NCBI GenBank assembly: GCA_963682055.1
Contig: OY821744.1
Span: 9,836,835-9,900,834, forward strand
Direction of reading: 5' to 3'
Length of the DNA stretch: 64,000 nt
Source: Primula veris
Lineage: Eukaryota; Streptophyta; Magnoliopsida; Ericales; Primulaceae
Shown here: positions 22,837-33,998 of the stretch, piece by piece
Position numbering within the stretch: the first letter of the stretch is position 1
How the letters are laid out: the number at the start of each line of letters is the position of its first letter
The notes under the pieces: generated by a model
Databases searched by the model: none
What the model was told of the DNA's origin: nothing
What the model saw: the letters and a program-made list of their open reading frames with translations, nothing else
Translations under genes and position numbers: made by a program

Positions 22837-24077
22837 TCAATTAGAATGAAATTCGACATAAGCTTTATTATCACGGATAAACTTACTAATTGAAATCAAA
22901 TTCTTAGAAATATTTGGCACATGTAAAATATTTGATAGCTTAAAATTTGAAAGTTTAGAATCACCAGTATGATGAATGGGTAGCCTGGTACCATCGCCTA
23001 CATAAAGTTGATCGTTACCCCCATAAGGAGCAGCTCCAAGATTGAGATTATGTAGATTATAGGTGACATGATGGGTAGCTCCAGAGTCATGATACCAAGT
23101 GTCAATATTTGGATAAGCATCGAGGGAATTAGGCGCCCCCTGGAAGGCATGGTCAAAGCGGTGAGGACATGAGTGCGAAGTATGACCAGTTTCACGACAT
23201 AGTTGGCAAAAAATAGGATGGGACTGTCTGGAAAAATTACTATAGCGATTTTGGTTAATATTTCGACCGCCTCGATAACTTACGTTGGTTTTGTCGAGAG
23301 AAGGAAAGATTTCGGTTTTGGTGTTGATTGGTCGATGGGGTTGATTGATTCGATGTGTTTGGTTTCTGAATAATAGAGTTGGCAAATGGGAGGTCAAGTA
23401 CTGTGTTTTGGTCTCCAATTAATTGTTCTTGGTACATAAGGTGCTCATATAGTTCTTCTAAAGAAACCGGTTCTACACGGGTTTGAATTGAGGTAATAAG
23501 TGAATTGTAGGGGGAGTCTAATCCCAGTAATATATATGAGGTGTAAGGGTTCTCCGATAGAGGCAAGCGTTGCAGCATCTTTCTTGATCTCGTTATAATA
23601 ATTGTCAATGCTCATAGCACCATTTTTAATAGAAGAGAGACGCAATTTAACTTGCATAGATTTGGCACGTGAGTGAGAGACGAAACAACGAGCAAGAGTG
23701 GGCCATGCTTGTTCTGAGGTCATGGCATCAACAAGGTGGGGTAACAGCTCCTCGGTGACGGAGGAGATTATTGCACTTAAAATTAATTGATCATGTTGGA
23801 TCCAATGACTATAAGCCGGATTGGTAGTAGTAGTTGAGTCTGCTGAGTTGGGAGATGTAGGCTTGGTTTCGTCTGCGAATTTATTAGACCCGTCAATAAA
23901 GCCATAAAATCCCTGACCTCGAAGGTAAGGAACTAGCTGCAACTTCCAAAGAAGATAGTTTTCTCTAGTCAATTTTAAAGTGACAGTGTGATGAAGTTTA
24001 ACTATATATGGTGTTGAGGATGATTGGGAGGGTGAGGGAGCTGTGATCGATGTACCGTTATCGGAGTCGATAGCCAT
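22837..24077 (-). pseudogene. Copia gag-protease remnant
   Basis: From ATG 24077 the Gag frame reads LKLTRENYLLWKLQLVPYLR...EQAWPTLARCF, the copia-type Gag fold. It shifts frame near 23600 and again near 23400. The last frame has a CCHC knuckle (CQLCRETGHTSHSC) and a protease site with an intact catalytic triad DSG (WYHDSGATHH). The frame ends at the deletion junction. The lineage differs from SIRE: short LTR and a single knuckle of different sequence. Confidence 0.85.
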
Positions 24078-24102
24078 AAGTGATTTGAGACTAGAATATT
24101 CG

Positions 24103-24103
<1 letters not shown>

Positions 24104-24133
<30 letters not shown>
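24104..24133. repeat. Homopolymer of 30 G
   Basis: An uninterrupted run of 30 G (C on the element's sense strand) lies between the copia PBS and its gag start. Length in homopolymers this long is often a sequencing estimate. Confidence 0.9.
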
Positions 24134-24134
<1 letters not shown>

Positions 24135-24152
24135 TTTACTGCTATGTTACCA

Positions 24153-24323
24153 TGTAGAGAATTATAGATAGAAAATAATAAAAGTTCTCCACACAAAACG
24201 ATGGTAGGTATTCTCTATATTTATAATAAGTTTATAATATGCAAATACAATATATTCACAATATATCTCAATCAAAATATTTCATCAAACTATACTAGGA
24301 AATATAATAGATACTAAATTACA
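24153..24323 (-). repeat. Short copia 5' LTR (171 bp)
   Basis: In the minus sense it starts TGTAATTTAG and ends TTCTCTACA. It is followed by tggtaacatagc, which agrees at 10 of 12 positions with the initiator-Met primer site. Confidence 0.7.
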
Positions 24324-24539
24324 ATTAGATGTTTGATTAGATTATAGGCATAAGTTTTTGATCAATATCAATTAGTTTATCAATCTATTGAAGCAATAGC
24401 ACGCCTAAACAATAACTGAAGCTAAAAGTCCATAGGTCAAAACTCAAAACTGATAAAGGTCACCAAAAACATAATCCATAATGTACGAGTTAACTTAATA
24501 AAAAGCAAGTAGAAATCCTGATAAATTGTTAAGATCGAC

Positions 24540-24647
24540 CTTGTCCTTGTAAAGGTTTTAATTGAGTATGTCACCAAAAGACCATGAAAATACCACATCT
24601 ATCAAACTTTTATACTGTTTTTCTTTCTTCTTCCTATAAGTTCCCAT
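24540..24647 (-). pseudogene. Locus A exon 1 (36 codons, one stop)
   Basis: Starts at ATG and carries the family N-terminal motif SLIDVVFSWSFGDILN. The CGA-CAC pair of locus B is replaced by TAA-AAC, giving a stop six codons before the donor (AAG|GTCGAT). The motif VFSWS...DVLN...LYKDK opens related plant helicases, which supports this as the true first exon. Confidence 0.85.
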
Positions 24648-25813
24648 AATTTTCTCTTTGATAAAGATGAAAAGAAATTGTACAAAATATCCAACGCATG
24701 CTCACTAGTCACTAGCAGACTGGGATGAACATATAGGGAATATATGAAATTTGCATTGCATGGCTTTTCAACTTCAGAAAGACAAATACACGAATCTCAA
24801 CACAAGATTAATAATAGTCATTAAAATATTTAAATAGGATAAGACGGAGAGTTTCCATAGGGAAATGCATTCAAACTTAATTTATCAACAACCCGAAAAG
24901 ATACTTAATTAACAGTCTTCCTCCTCTATTTTAGTACTAGTAATTTAAAAATACTCACTGCCAAGGAAAAATCATAATTCCTTTTCAAAAAGAAGTAAAT
25001 ATCTCAAAGATTTAAATAAAGTGCAAAGGGTTAAATAAATATTTGCCCTGACTAACGTTCCACTATTTCTAGTATGAAGAAATAATCTTCATACACGATT
25101 ATAGGAGTAGTTTACATATAATATTATACATATCCGTTGCATTTTCCCCACACTTAATCAGTGAAACCAAATGGAGCCAATTTTGGAGGTTGGAACTTGG
25201 AAGAGATCAAACTGTGAACAATGTCCGTAGCTTGAGATTAAAGTAATGAACTGCGAGAAAGATGCGGTTAACATAGTATAAAGTATAAATTATTATCAAA
25301 TATTATTGGACTATAAAAGATTACAAAAGGCAGCTGTCATTAATTATATATATCGAAGTAACTTCTTGTTCTATTGCCCATTATTAATACAAATAGTTAA
25401 AAAAATATTACATACTAATACAGTCTATAGTATAGTCTACTGCAACTTCTATTAACCACTGTTGAAATTATACATCTGAATATCTGTTTTAGTCTTTAAC
25501 GAACATTTAATTAATAGATAAAATGATGAAAATGTACATATTATGGGTACTTAATTAAAGAAAACTCATATCTAAAACGGATTTAAAGATTAGTGCATAT
25601 ATATGTTATATGATTACACTTATTTATACTCTTTGTTTTTAACTTTGATCCATATTCATCCTATATTATATGTAGAAAATCTTAAATAAGACTTAAAAAT
25701 GTGGCTTTATAAAAATTATGTTTTTTTTATTTACCAATCAATGATTCTCTCTAGTTAATATATTATATATATATCCTGGATATCTCTTGGGCTAAAGTAT
25801 GGGAGGAAATCAT

Positions 25814-25840
25814 AATATATATATATATATATATATATAT
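25814..25840. repeat. (AT)n microsatellite
   Basis: About 13 perfect AT dinucleotides. Confidence 0.9.
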
Positions 25841-25923
25841 GATATATGATGGGACAGATCAATGTTTAATATTACTATTTGTTGATCATTTTGTATCTCA
25901 GAGATAAATATTGAGTAACTTGT

Positions 25924-26043
25924 CACAACAACAAAAATTGGCTTTCCCAACGTGCAAAAGTGTCATTATAATAGCGCACATCGCACGCTGTCCGCGTCCA
26001 ATCTGTTAATAACGCGCTGTTAAAATCCATTTTTCTTGTAGTG
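25924..26043. mobile_element. CACTA-type MITE, 120 bp
   Basis: Ends are cacaacaacaaaaattgg and, inverted, cactacaagaaaaatgg, with a perfect 3-bp duplication tgt (25921-25923, 26044-26046). The interior is GC-rich (cgcacgctgtccgcg). Confidence 0.75.
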
Positions 26044-26370
26044 TGTATTTATAATAGTATATGATTAGTTAAGTAAACATTACATGTTAATAGATTATGG
26101 TAGTGGAGAAACGATAGGTTACTTTATTTGATATCATAGTCTGAAAAAACAAGAAATAGAGAAAATATAAGGAATTATGATTTTCTCTAAGGATGTTTAA
26201 AATTACTACAGTGTAAATTAGATAATAAAGATCGTTAGTAATTATTTATGTAATTAGGCTGAGTAATAAATTAGGAGACCATTTGTCTTCCTTTTTTATA
26301 AGTACTCCGTATGATAGTAAGCCATGTGTTCAGAATTTCGTGTTTTGAATTTGAAAAGGCATGCCATTGC

Positions 26371-26378
26371 TATAAATA
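26371..26378 (+). promoter_or_regulatory. TATA box candidate for locus B
   Basis: tataaata lies 93 bases upstream of the ATG at 26464, within a block conserved at 52313 and 55852 where it reads cataaata and cgtaaata. Position and conservation of the surrounding block support a core promoter. Confidence 0.55.
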
Positions 26379-26463
26379 CAATATGATCATCGAGCCTGTA
26401 AATGAAATACTGATTATATTCTTTTGGGTCTGACCTTTATTTGAGACAAGTTTCATTGCTATA

Positions 26464-26577
26464 ATGGAAAAGTGGTTAGAGAAAAAAGGAAAGAGAGAGA
26501 AGAATAATGATTTGATAGATGTGGTATTTTCGTGGTCTCTTGCTGATGTACTTAATCGACACCTTTACAAGGACAAG
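26464..26577 (+). CDS. Locus B exon 1 (38 codons)
   Basis: ATG in aataATGG context. Encodes a charged start (KKGKREKNND) and the family motif LIDVVFSWSLADVLNRHLYKDK, then donor AAG|GTTTGA. Phase 0. The start was chosen because the motif and ATG align with loci A and C. Confidence 0.85.
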
Positions 26578-27478
26578 GTTTGACACTAGCTAGTTATCAA
26601 AAAATTACTCCAACTTTTTGATTAATTAACTTTGATAACATGCCGTGTAATTTCGGTAAGCCTCATGTGTTTTACTTTTTGTTTATAACTGGAGTGAGCT
26701 TGACTTGTTGGTCAAGTTTAGCTATATATTGCAAGAGACACTAATACTGTAAATTGGTGTGGTTTGTTGAGCCTGTGTGTAGGTTGAATACTCATATAAC
26801 TTAACATCAGACAAGTAAATATTTCTTTTTGTCCCTGAACATGATTCTTCATTTCTTCCTTTAAGTATTTCACTCAAAATTTGACGATAATAGTATTTCA
26901 GCACCTCCGTAATTACAAAATAATATATACATATAATCTAAACTCACTCATACATAAATACTAGTTCCGTCACTGGGTGTGCCCGTGTGTGTGATTATTG
27001 GTATATGTATTGAAGTTTGAAGTTCATGCATTACACTTGCTCAAAATAGGTGGCTAATCAGACGGAATAATATATACCACTGTAATGATTATGATATTGT
27101 TGGAGTTGATATTCATGTAGGTGTAATTATAAAATGGCAATAATTTACACTATAAAATAATTATGATTTAATAAGGGGCAAAAATGTCACAATCACAAAT
27201 CGCCTCACAAATCGACTAGTTTGTTACGAAGGTGTCACAAAACCCGTGGATAAACAGCCCATCACAAAAAAAACTGCCTTTATTCATATTATAATTTTAA
27301 CAAGCATTATGTTTTCAGTTTAGCCAAACTCACTATAGCGACATAATCGTAATCAGGAAAATAAAGTGTAGAGCCTTGGGGATATATAACCCCTTACATT
27401 TCGATAAAGTCAATAAAATAATAATTAATTAGACTTGATTTGCCCGTTTCCCAGAGCTTTTAAGATAATCATTAGGAT

Positions 27479-28046
27479 CAGTGTTTGAAAATCGCGCTTT
27501 AAAGCCTTAAAATCGCGATAAAACATTTTGCGAAAAGAAAATGCCTATACTTTTTCGTATTTTGGCTGTTAAAGCGCTATTAGTGCGCTTTTTGCGCTTT
27601 TATCATGTTTTTTAGGACTTATAGTGTTTTTTTGTTGTTTTTTGTCAAAAAAAACTACGAAAACGACACTGATTTAGGGTTAACAATTTTATGAAAAACA
27701 TAATTTCAAATAAATTCTACCACTTGTGCTTGTGATACTTAATCGTTCATTTTGATGAACTAAAACATTTGAAAATTTTAAGTAGTAGAAGACTTATATT
27801 TGTTTGTTTTTTTCTATTTATGAAATATTTCCCTAACTTTATATAGAAAATCGTAAAATGATGTTTTCAAAATATATATTAAACATGCATATTTTCAAAA
27901 TATATATTAAACATGCATATTTTTAGATATTTCTAACATGTATATTTTTCTACTATAAAAAGTTTATGTCTTACGTTTCAATCCTACACTTTTAGCGTAT
28001 CTCTCATAAAAACACTTTAATCAACTTACCGCTTTTTAAAACACTG
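27479..28046. mobile_element. hAT-type MITE in intron 1 of locus B
   Basis: Ends cagtgtttgaaaatcgcg and, inverted, cagtgttttaaaaagcgg. The 8-bp duplication is attaggat (27471-27478) and attaagat (28047-28054), one mismatch. Locus C reads gttaggattccaccactaaa at the same place without the element, giving the empty site. The ends match the hAT MITE in locus A, so they are one family. A 31-bp tandem duplication lies inside at about 27868-27930. Confidence 0.9.
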
Positions 28047-28084
28047 ATTAAGATTGCACCACTAACGTGACATTTTCTTGGCAG

Positions 28085-28633
28085 GTAAAAGAAATCCCTA
28101 TGACGCATGAATCTACATCTAGCTACTTGAATTCCTTTTTGGACCCACTAATCGAAGAAACACGTGCTGACCTGTCATCGAGCTTGGAAAACGTATCCCG
28201 TGCACCTTCCCGTGAGATACGAAGCATCAGAGAGCCAAAATACCATAAGCCCCAAGAGAACTTAACTTACGATGTTTCTGTAAAGCCGCTAAGGGACTTT
28301 GCAAGAAATGATGGAAATTACAGTCCCGAGTTTGGTGACCTCATTGCCTTAACGGATACTAGACCCAAGTGCATTGATGATCTAAACAAGTCTCAAAAAC
28401 CTTTTTTTCTCGCTTTAATTACAAAAATGGATCCCGATTTTCCTAATCAACTTAAGATACGTTTGTCGAGGCCCATTGTTCTTGAAGAAGAAGAAAAACA
28501 GGAGAATAAGAGGAAATATCGTATTGCTATATTTCTTACAAACATGGTAACTAATATGCGTATATGGACGTCTTTGAAGTCACAACTTGGAGAGGAAAAA
28601 ATGATCAACAGAGTGTTGCAACCTAGACTTGAG
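28085..28633 (+). CDS. Locus B exon 2 (183 codons)
   Basis: Acceptor ttcttggcag, donor GAG|GTATAT, phase 0 on both sides. Encodes the N-terminal region (VKEIPMTHES...FLDPLIEETRADLSSSLE...SPEFGDLIALTD...IAIFLTNMVTNMRIW), a beta-barrel-like segment seen before the helicase core in related plant proteins. Confidence 0.9.
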
Positions 28634-29312
28634 GTATATTTATTTATTTTTAGTTTACGGGATAGTCTTGTAGTTTTATCCGCCAATTGAATTTTATTAC
28701 TCATGATTAGACACATTTATGAAAATATGACTTGAAGAAACTATTGGTACACGCAGTGTTACCCCGCTTTTAGTCTAGAATAGCTTTGTTTTCCATAACT
28801 TTTCACCTTGATTATAAATCTCATACTTTTAGAGCCTTTAGAATCAAGATAAGACCACTGGTGTTTCACATGTTATGTTATCCGTTCTGAATATGCATGT
28901 AAAGCCGCTAAAGTGTAGTCCGAATGAGAATTATGCATAAATAAGCCTATTCTCTTAACGAATCATGAGTAATATTCTTCCGTGTTTAGTGACAGCTTAG
29001 CTTAAATACTTGTAGAAGAGATTCACTAAAATGTAGTGAGCATTACAGCTTATAAAGTGCAAAAGCCTAACCTTCTTGAAGTTTTCATTAAAGTGTATTT
29101 TCAACGACAGGCTAAAACAACCTTTTTGAGGATTGAAACGATCTTTTGGAAAAAGATATATTCTTTGAAACTTATCTTACAAACTCTTCAATTCAACGCT
29201 GTGTTTCAAGAAAACTATTTTCTTCTATTGTCGGGAAAAAAAAAACCGCCATTCCAAGTGGTGGTCCAAATCTACCACAACATTCAAATGGCTAGAATGT
29301 ATGAAGCTTATT

Positions 29313-29440
29313 CACTACAAGAAAAAGTTCATTTAGCATCATAAAACTTTTTCTAAACTGTTTCTAAAATTTAGTCACACCCACTTTAGCAACATAACCA
29401 AAAAGGTTTTATGATGCTAAATGAACTTTTTCTTGTAGTG
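29313..29440. mobile_element. CACTA-type MITE, 128 bp, in intron 2 of locus B
   Basis: Long perfect inverted ends starting cactacaagaaaaagttcat, with target duplication att on both sides (29310-29312, 29441-29443). Locus C intron 2 lacks it at the corresponding site (near 59898-59910). Confidence 0.92.
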
Positions 29441-29508
29441 ATTCGGAAAAGTTCACTTATTCAGCATTTCTATCAACCTAGTTAAATTTTAAAATATTCC
29501 TTTTACAG

Positions 29509-30831
29509 ATAACGGCTGATTGTAGCGATTGCGGATTAGAGGTTGAAAGTGTTACTACATCCGATTTGGTTAATGATGTTAGTTCTTTTAACCTTGACGA
29601 CTCTCAAAAGAAAGCTGTTTTGAGTTGCTTCGACATTAGCAATTGCTATCATCGCAATAGTGTGACTCTAATATGGGGACCACCTGGGACTGGGAAGACA
29701 AAAACCGTTGCTTCCTTGTTATTTACTTTGTTGAAGGCGAAATGTAAAACTCTTACTTGTGCCCCCACAAACATTGCAGTAATAGGAGTTACAAAAAGGC
29801 TTATGAGTATTGTGAACGGCGCTTTAGATTACGACACATACGGGTTAGGGGACATTGTTTTGTTTGGAAATGGAGAGAGAATGAAGATCTGTGATCACGA
29901 GGATCTTTTCGATGTGTTCCTTAAGAACCGAGTTAAAATTCTTAAGAATTGTTTCTCTCCTTTAACAGGGTGGAAAAGTACTTTAGAATCAATGATTAGC
30001 TTACTACAAGACCCAGAGGAGCTTTACCAATTATACTTGAAGAATCTGAAAAATAAGGATAATGAGGCCAAAGTGAATGAAAGTAATGAATCTAGCAATT
30101 TTGATAAATTAGGTGATCTAAATGACAAAGATTTCAGAAACACGTATCGGAAAAGAGTGCAGCAATCAATTATCAAATCCGTCGAGGAGAACAATGCCAA
30201 ACAAAAACGAAAAAAGAATAAGAAAAAATCTAATGAAAAAAAGGTTAGCGGAGAGGTAAAAAAAGACGAGGTAGAAATAATCAAGAGTTTTGAGGAGTTT
30301 TTCAGGTTCAGATTTAAATATCTTCGGGAAACGCTTATGTTCTTGATAATTACTATGCATACCCATATGCCTACCTCTTTCATTTCAGTTGAGCATGCGA
30401 AGAAAATGATCAGATCTTTTGATCTGCTTAAATCTCTCAGAGCTTTACTAAATCCCCCTTTTCTCGAAAAAGATAGATTAATGGAAGTTCTAAAGTGTAT
30501 TGAAGGTCATCAGGAAAAGTTGAAGTGCTTTGCTACTTTGAGTGTGGAAAAAATTGAATGCCTTGAAACACTGAAATTTCTTCAGAAAACAATAGTAATT
30601 CCCATTATCGTCGAACCTTCCCAAATAAAAGACTTTTGCTTACAAAATGCGTGCTTGATATTTTGCACTGCCTCAAGTTCTGCAAGTTTACGGAAAGTGG
30701 AAATGGTAGTTATTGACGAAGCTGCTCAATTAAAAGAATGTGAATCGACTATACCTTTGCAGCTCTCAGGTATTCGTCATGCTATACTTATTGGAGATGA
30801 AAGGCAACTCCCAGCAATGGTACAAAGCAAG
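29509..30831 (+). CDS. Locus B exon 3, helicase core (441 codons)
   Basis: Acceptor ccttttacag, donor AGCAAG|GTCAGG, phase 0. Carries Walker A GPPGTGKTKT, motif Ia, the Lys/Glu-rich insert (NAKQKRKKNKKKSNEKK), the helical segment FEEFFRFRFKYLRETLMFL, Walker B DEAAQLKE and motif III GDERQLPAM. Open throughout, and about 93-95% like locus C by eye. Confidence 0.93.
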
Positions 30832-31645
30832 GTCAGGAATAATTGTTTATAAGATATTTATTATAAAAAAACTAATTATTAGTAAGTTAGTAAAATGCAT
30901 GAATCTACTATTCGGCAATCTATTTATGTTGAGTTTGTAAAATGCAATTATTATAAGTTAGAGAAACCGCATTGTGGTAAGATAATTATCACTCCATATA
31001 AATATTCATGCATTGTGGTTAAGATATGTCATGTAATATTTCTCAAAGGAGCAAGACAATTCTCAAGAATTTTAACTCGGGTGGACAGAGAGTCCAAACT
31101 CGTTAGTTGTAAAATTGTAAGTACGACACTCAGACTGGATTCATAAAAGTGACTGTGGTAAAAGACGCTCTCATATGGTGAATTTTGTAAAGTTGAATCT
31201 AGAGATGTCCTGAAATATTTCTGTAAAGATGTAGTACTTTAATGGCTACAAAAGTTCCTTTTGATGGGCTACAAAATAAATTTTGAATAAGTTCCTTCTG
31301 TATCAAGTTTTCAATTATAAGTTCATTTTTGGATAAAGGTTTCTTTTTAATAACTTTTGAAACACTAATAATGCAGGGTTTGGAATATTCCATAAATTCT
31401 ACTTGTGAAACAACTGCAAGTTAAAAAAGGCAGTGCACTTATTATCCGGCATCTTTTTTACCGTTACTGCCTGCTGGTTTGGTTTAAAGAAACAGTTTCA
31501 AAAAATTATCTTGAAATAAGACCTATGAGAAGAATTTAGAATGTTTCTAAATGAAAACCAGTTACCCGTAGAACAAAGATAGAGTTTCATGAAACATTCT
31601 TGGCATATTTGTTTCTCGGGATTTTGAAAATTTTATTACATGCAG

Positions 31646-31970
31646 ATATGTGAGGATGTCGGATTTGGAAGAAGCTTGTTTGAGAGATAAGTGCTTTTAG
31701 GACACGAAAGGCATCTTCTCGAAGTCCAATATAGGATGCACCCGTCGATTAGCCTATTTCCAAATAAAGAATTTTACGATAACAAAATATCGGATGGTCC
31801 GAATGTGAAAGAAAGAACCTACGAGAAAAGGTACCTTCAAGGGAGGATGTATGGGCCTTATTCTTTTATAAATTTAACCCATGGAAAAGAAGAATTTGAT
31901 AGCAGACATAGTCGAAAAAACATCGTAGAGGTTGCATTGGTCGCTGAAATTGTTGCTGGCCTCTTCAAAG
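31646..31970 (+). CDS. Locus B exon 4, contains the nonsense codon
   Basis: Acceptor attacatgcag, donor TTCAAAG|GTAAAA, ending in phase 1. Reads ICEDVGFGRSLFER, then TAA (31688-31690), then VLLGHERHLLEVQYRMHPSISLFPN. Reading continues open to the donor, so only one base separates it from a complete exon. Confidence 0.88.
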
Positions 31971-32859
31971 GTAAAATAAGAGTATTACTTTTAACAAATT
32001 GATTTTCTACCATTTGGGTTTGCTAATTTGAACTCTGCATGAGAATTTGAATTTTTGTTTTGATTTTTTATCACCGGAACACTACATTACTGCCCTCTTT
32101 TTCTCTACTTCAGCACTTAAGCAGTGACTAGTCCAAAACTTGATAGACATTAGTGGGAATTTTATTCATAAAATGATATATCAACTACTACTAGTTTATA
32201 GAATCTTTATTTCCCTTTTCCAAGCCAAGAATGTTTTTCACAAATAATACTAATTCATTAATAGCACATAATTTCATTTTGACAACAGACTTTATTGTGT
32301 TAGCTAGGAGAACCCAAAATTTGAAAACTGGAAAATTTGCTTAGCACAGACTATTTCCCCAGCACAATAAAATTTGAAATGGGAGCTATACAAGTTAAAT
32401 ATTTGAGTATTTTTTGAATAATTTCACACAAATGAATTCATTCTGTAACTAGAAAGAGCTTAATCATGTGAACGTCTTGCCGAATTTATTGATGGTGTTA
32501 TTTTAAAATAGTTAATGTCTTACAAAGTCCTCTTCAAAAAACAAGGATGCAGTGGCATTGGTTTTTTATGAATTTTTTGCAACTAATCAAATATATTTAT
32601 TGATACATTGACATTTTGGTAACTCATCATTCAAAAAATGTACAACCTTTTTGGTCATGGTTCACAAGTCACAAATTACAGTTAACTGCTGAGAAATTGT
32701 TTGTTGAATTCCAACGAAATAATCATACCAAACTTTCAGAAGTGAAAATAATTTTTGGTTTCTGTCTGGCGTGTAATTAAAGTTCAGTAACAACGGGATT
32801 GTGGACGAAGTCTATCCATAAGTTAATTTTTTTGTTTGTTTGGTTTTCCCTCATTGTAG

Positions 32860-33121
32860 AATCTAAGGCTTCAAAACAAAAGCTGAGGGTTGGTTGCATT
32901 TCACCATATAAGGCCCAAGTATTTGCAATGCAAGAAAAACTCGAAAGGAAATACAGCACAGATGCTAACAGCAACTTCTCCGTGGCCGTTCGATCAGTTG
33001 ATGGATTCCAAGGTGGCGAGGAAGATGTGATAATTATATCCACCGTAAGATGCAATGCGAGTGGATCTGTGGGCTTTCTTTCGAATCGCCAAAGAACAAA
33101 CGTGGCTATCACAAGAGCAAG
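32860..33121 (+). CDS. Locus B exon 5
   Basis: Acceptor cattgtag, donor GCAAG|GTATAA. Encodes [18 protein letters not shown], motif V ([21 protein letters not shown]) and motif VI ([10 protein letters not shown]) of the second RecA-like domain. Confidence 0.9.
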
Positions 33122-33217
33122 GTATAACCGTCTTTTGTATCATAAAATCATTCGGTATGTACTTCTGGTTAAAATGATTAAATTCGTAGTTTCTTTTTTC
33201 CAAAACAAATCATATAG

Positions 33218-33434
33218 GCATTGTCTTTGGATATTGGGAAATGGCGCAACATTGGTCAATAGTGGTTGTGTTTGGAAGGACTTGGTTGTAGATGCTGAAA
33301 GTCGTGGTTGTTTTTTCAATGCCAACGAGGATAATAACTTGGCCCGAGCCACTGCAAGGGCCTTGATTGAACTAAACCAAATTGGCGTTTTGTTCCAACC
33401 AGATTCCCTATTATTTAAAAATGCAACCTGGAAG
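33218..33434 (+). CDS. Locus B exon 6
   Basis: Acceptor catatag, donor GGAAG|GTATGT. Encodes [13 protein letters not shown]...[21 protein letters not shown]...[21 protein letters not shown], the end of the AAA_12-type domain. Confidence 0.9.
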
Positions 33435-33477
33435 GTATGTTATACTCAATTTTTAACATAAGTAAGTATATACTAGA

Positions 33478-33560
33478 CTAGTGGCCCAGAACCCGCACTC
33501 TCAAATAGGAGGTGCAGGATTCGAATCTTATAGAAGGGGTATGTGTTTAAGAATTTTTGA
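33478..33560 (+). repeat. tRNA-derived SINE-like fragment in intron 6 of locus B
   Basis: agtggcccagaacccgcact, then aggaggtgcaggattcgaatc, resembles the A box and B box (ggattcgaatc) of plant tRNA-derived SINEs. I find no clear poly(A) tail or target duplication. Confidence 0.4.
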
Positions 33561-33636
33561 AATAAATCATCAGGCGACAACTGGATGAATCAAAACATGA
33601 AAGAATGTTGAACTGAAAGTTTGTATTTTGTTGCAG

Positions 33637-33998
33637 ATTTCATTCCGGAATGAATTTAAGGAGTCTATGGCTAGAACAAAGAGCACAGGGATTCGTAACG
33701 AAGTTTTCTTTGTCTTAGATAAGCTTTCTACAGGTTGGCGAAGGAGAAGCAAGGATAAAACTGTAGAGATGACCGGAACTTGTTTAGAACTATTGGAGTT
33801 GTACAGGGTTAATGGGTCGTTATATATTGCATGGAGTGTAGACATGGCAAGGGAAGATTCAAAAGACCTCCAAATCATAAAAGTGTGGGATTTGCTGCCT
33901 TCAGTCAAGATTCTAAACATGTCAAAGTGTCTAAACAATGTATTTACAACTTATTCCATGGAAACCCTGGACCGCTGCAAGTTCAAGAAAAACCAAGG
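33637..33998 (+). CDS. Locus B exon 7
   Basis: Acceptor gttgcag, donor CAAGG|GTTTGT, ending in phase 2. Encodes NEFKESMARTKS...VFFVLDKLSTGWRRR...LYRVNGSLYIAWSVD and VWDLLPSVKILNMSKCLNNVFTTY, the C-terminal region typical of plant SEN1-like genes. Confidence 0.88.

Larger units (their letters stand above)
22828..24323 (-). mobile_element. Internally deleted Ty1/copia element in intron 1 of locus A
   Basis: The 171-bp 5' LTR (24153-24323), PBS and gag-protease region are present on the minus strand. The other end keeps only about 10 bp of the 3' LTR (tgtagagaat, 22828-22837), directly joined to the protease region. Both outer edges are flanked by attag (22823-22827 and 24324-24328), a perfect 5-bp target duplication. 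Integrase, RT, RNase H and nearly all the 3' LTR are missing. Confidence 0.75.
2719..24647 (-). pseudogene. SEN1/UPF1-like SF1 helicase pseudogene (locus A)
   Basis: Nine exon-like blocks on the minus strand align with locus B in the same order: exon 1 24647-24540, 2 22659-22099, 3 21603-19767, 4 5978-5654, 5 5089-4831, 6 about 4500-4307, 7 4077-3200, 8 3120-3023, and a possible ninth 2865-2719. Family members unwind RNA/DNA hybrids with ATP in the nucleus. Lesions seen: a stop in exon 1; a 6-bp duplication in Walker A; a frameshift after the DVFLK segment, a hAT MITE, an in-frame TAA, DEAA changed to DEED and a 5-bp deletion in exon 3; TAA in exons 4 and 5; a 5' deletion in exon 6; a stop, a 1-nt deletion and a 501-bp retroposed insert in exon 7; TAG in exon 8. 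Intron 3 is enlarged to 13.8 kb by nested elements. It cannot encode a full helicase. I am sure of the family but not of any residual transcript. Confidence 0.92.
24648..26370. other. Divergent intergenic region between loci A and B
   Basis: About 1.8 kb separates the start codons of the divergent helicase loci. It is AT-rich, holds an AT microsatellite and a CACTA MITE, and has no ORF I can support. Confidence 0.6.

Noticed and set aside
30024..30383. Minus-strand ORFs opposite the Lys-rich part of exon 3 (also 60500-60850 and 20033-20497)
   Set aside because: They are antisense shadows of AAA/GAA-rich codons (Phe/Ser/Leu-rich on the other strand) in all three paralogues.
33478..33560. Functional tRNA gene in intron 6 of locus B
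   Set aside because: Only A- and B-box-like pieces remain and no acceptor stem pairs; a SINE remnant is more likely.
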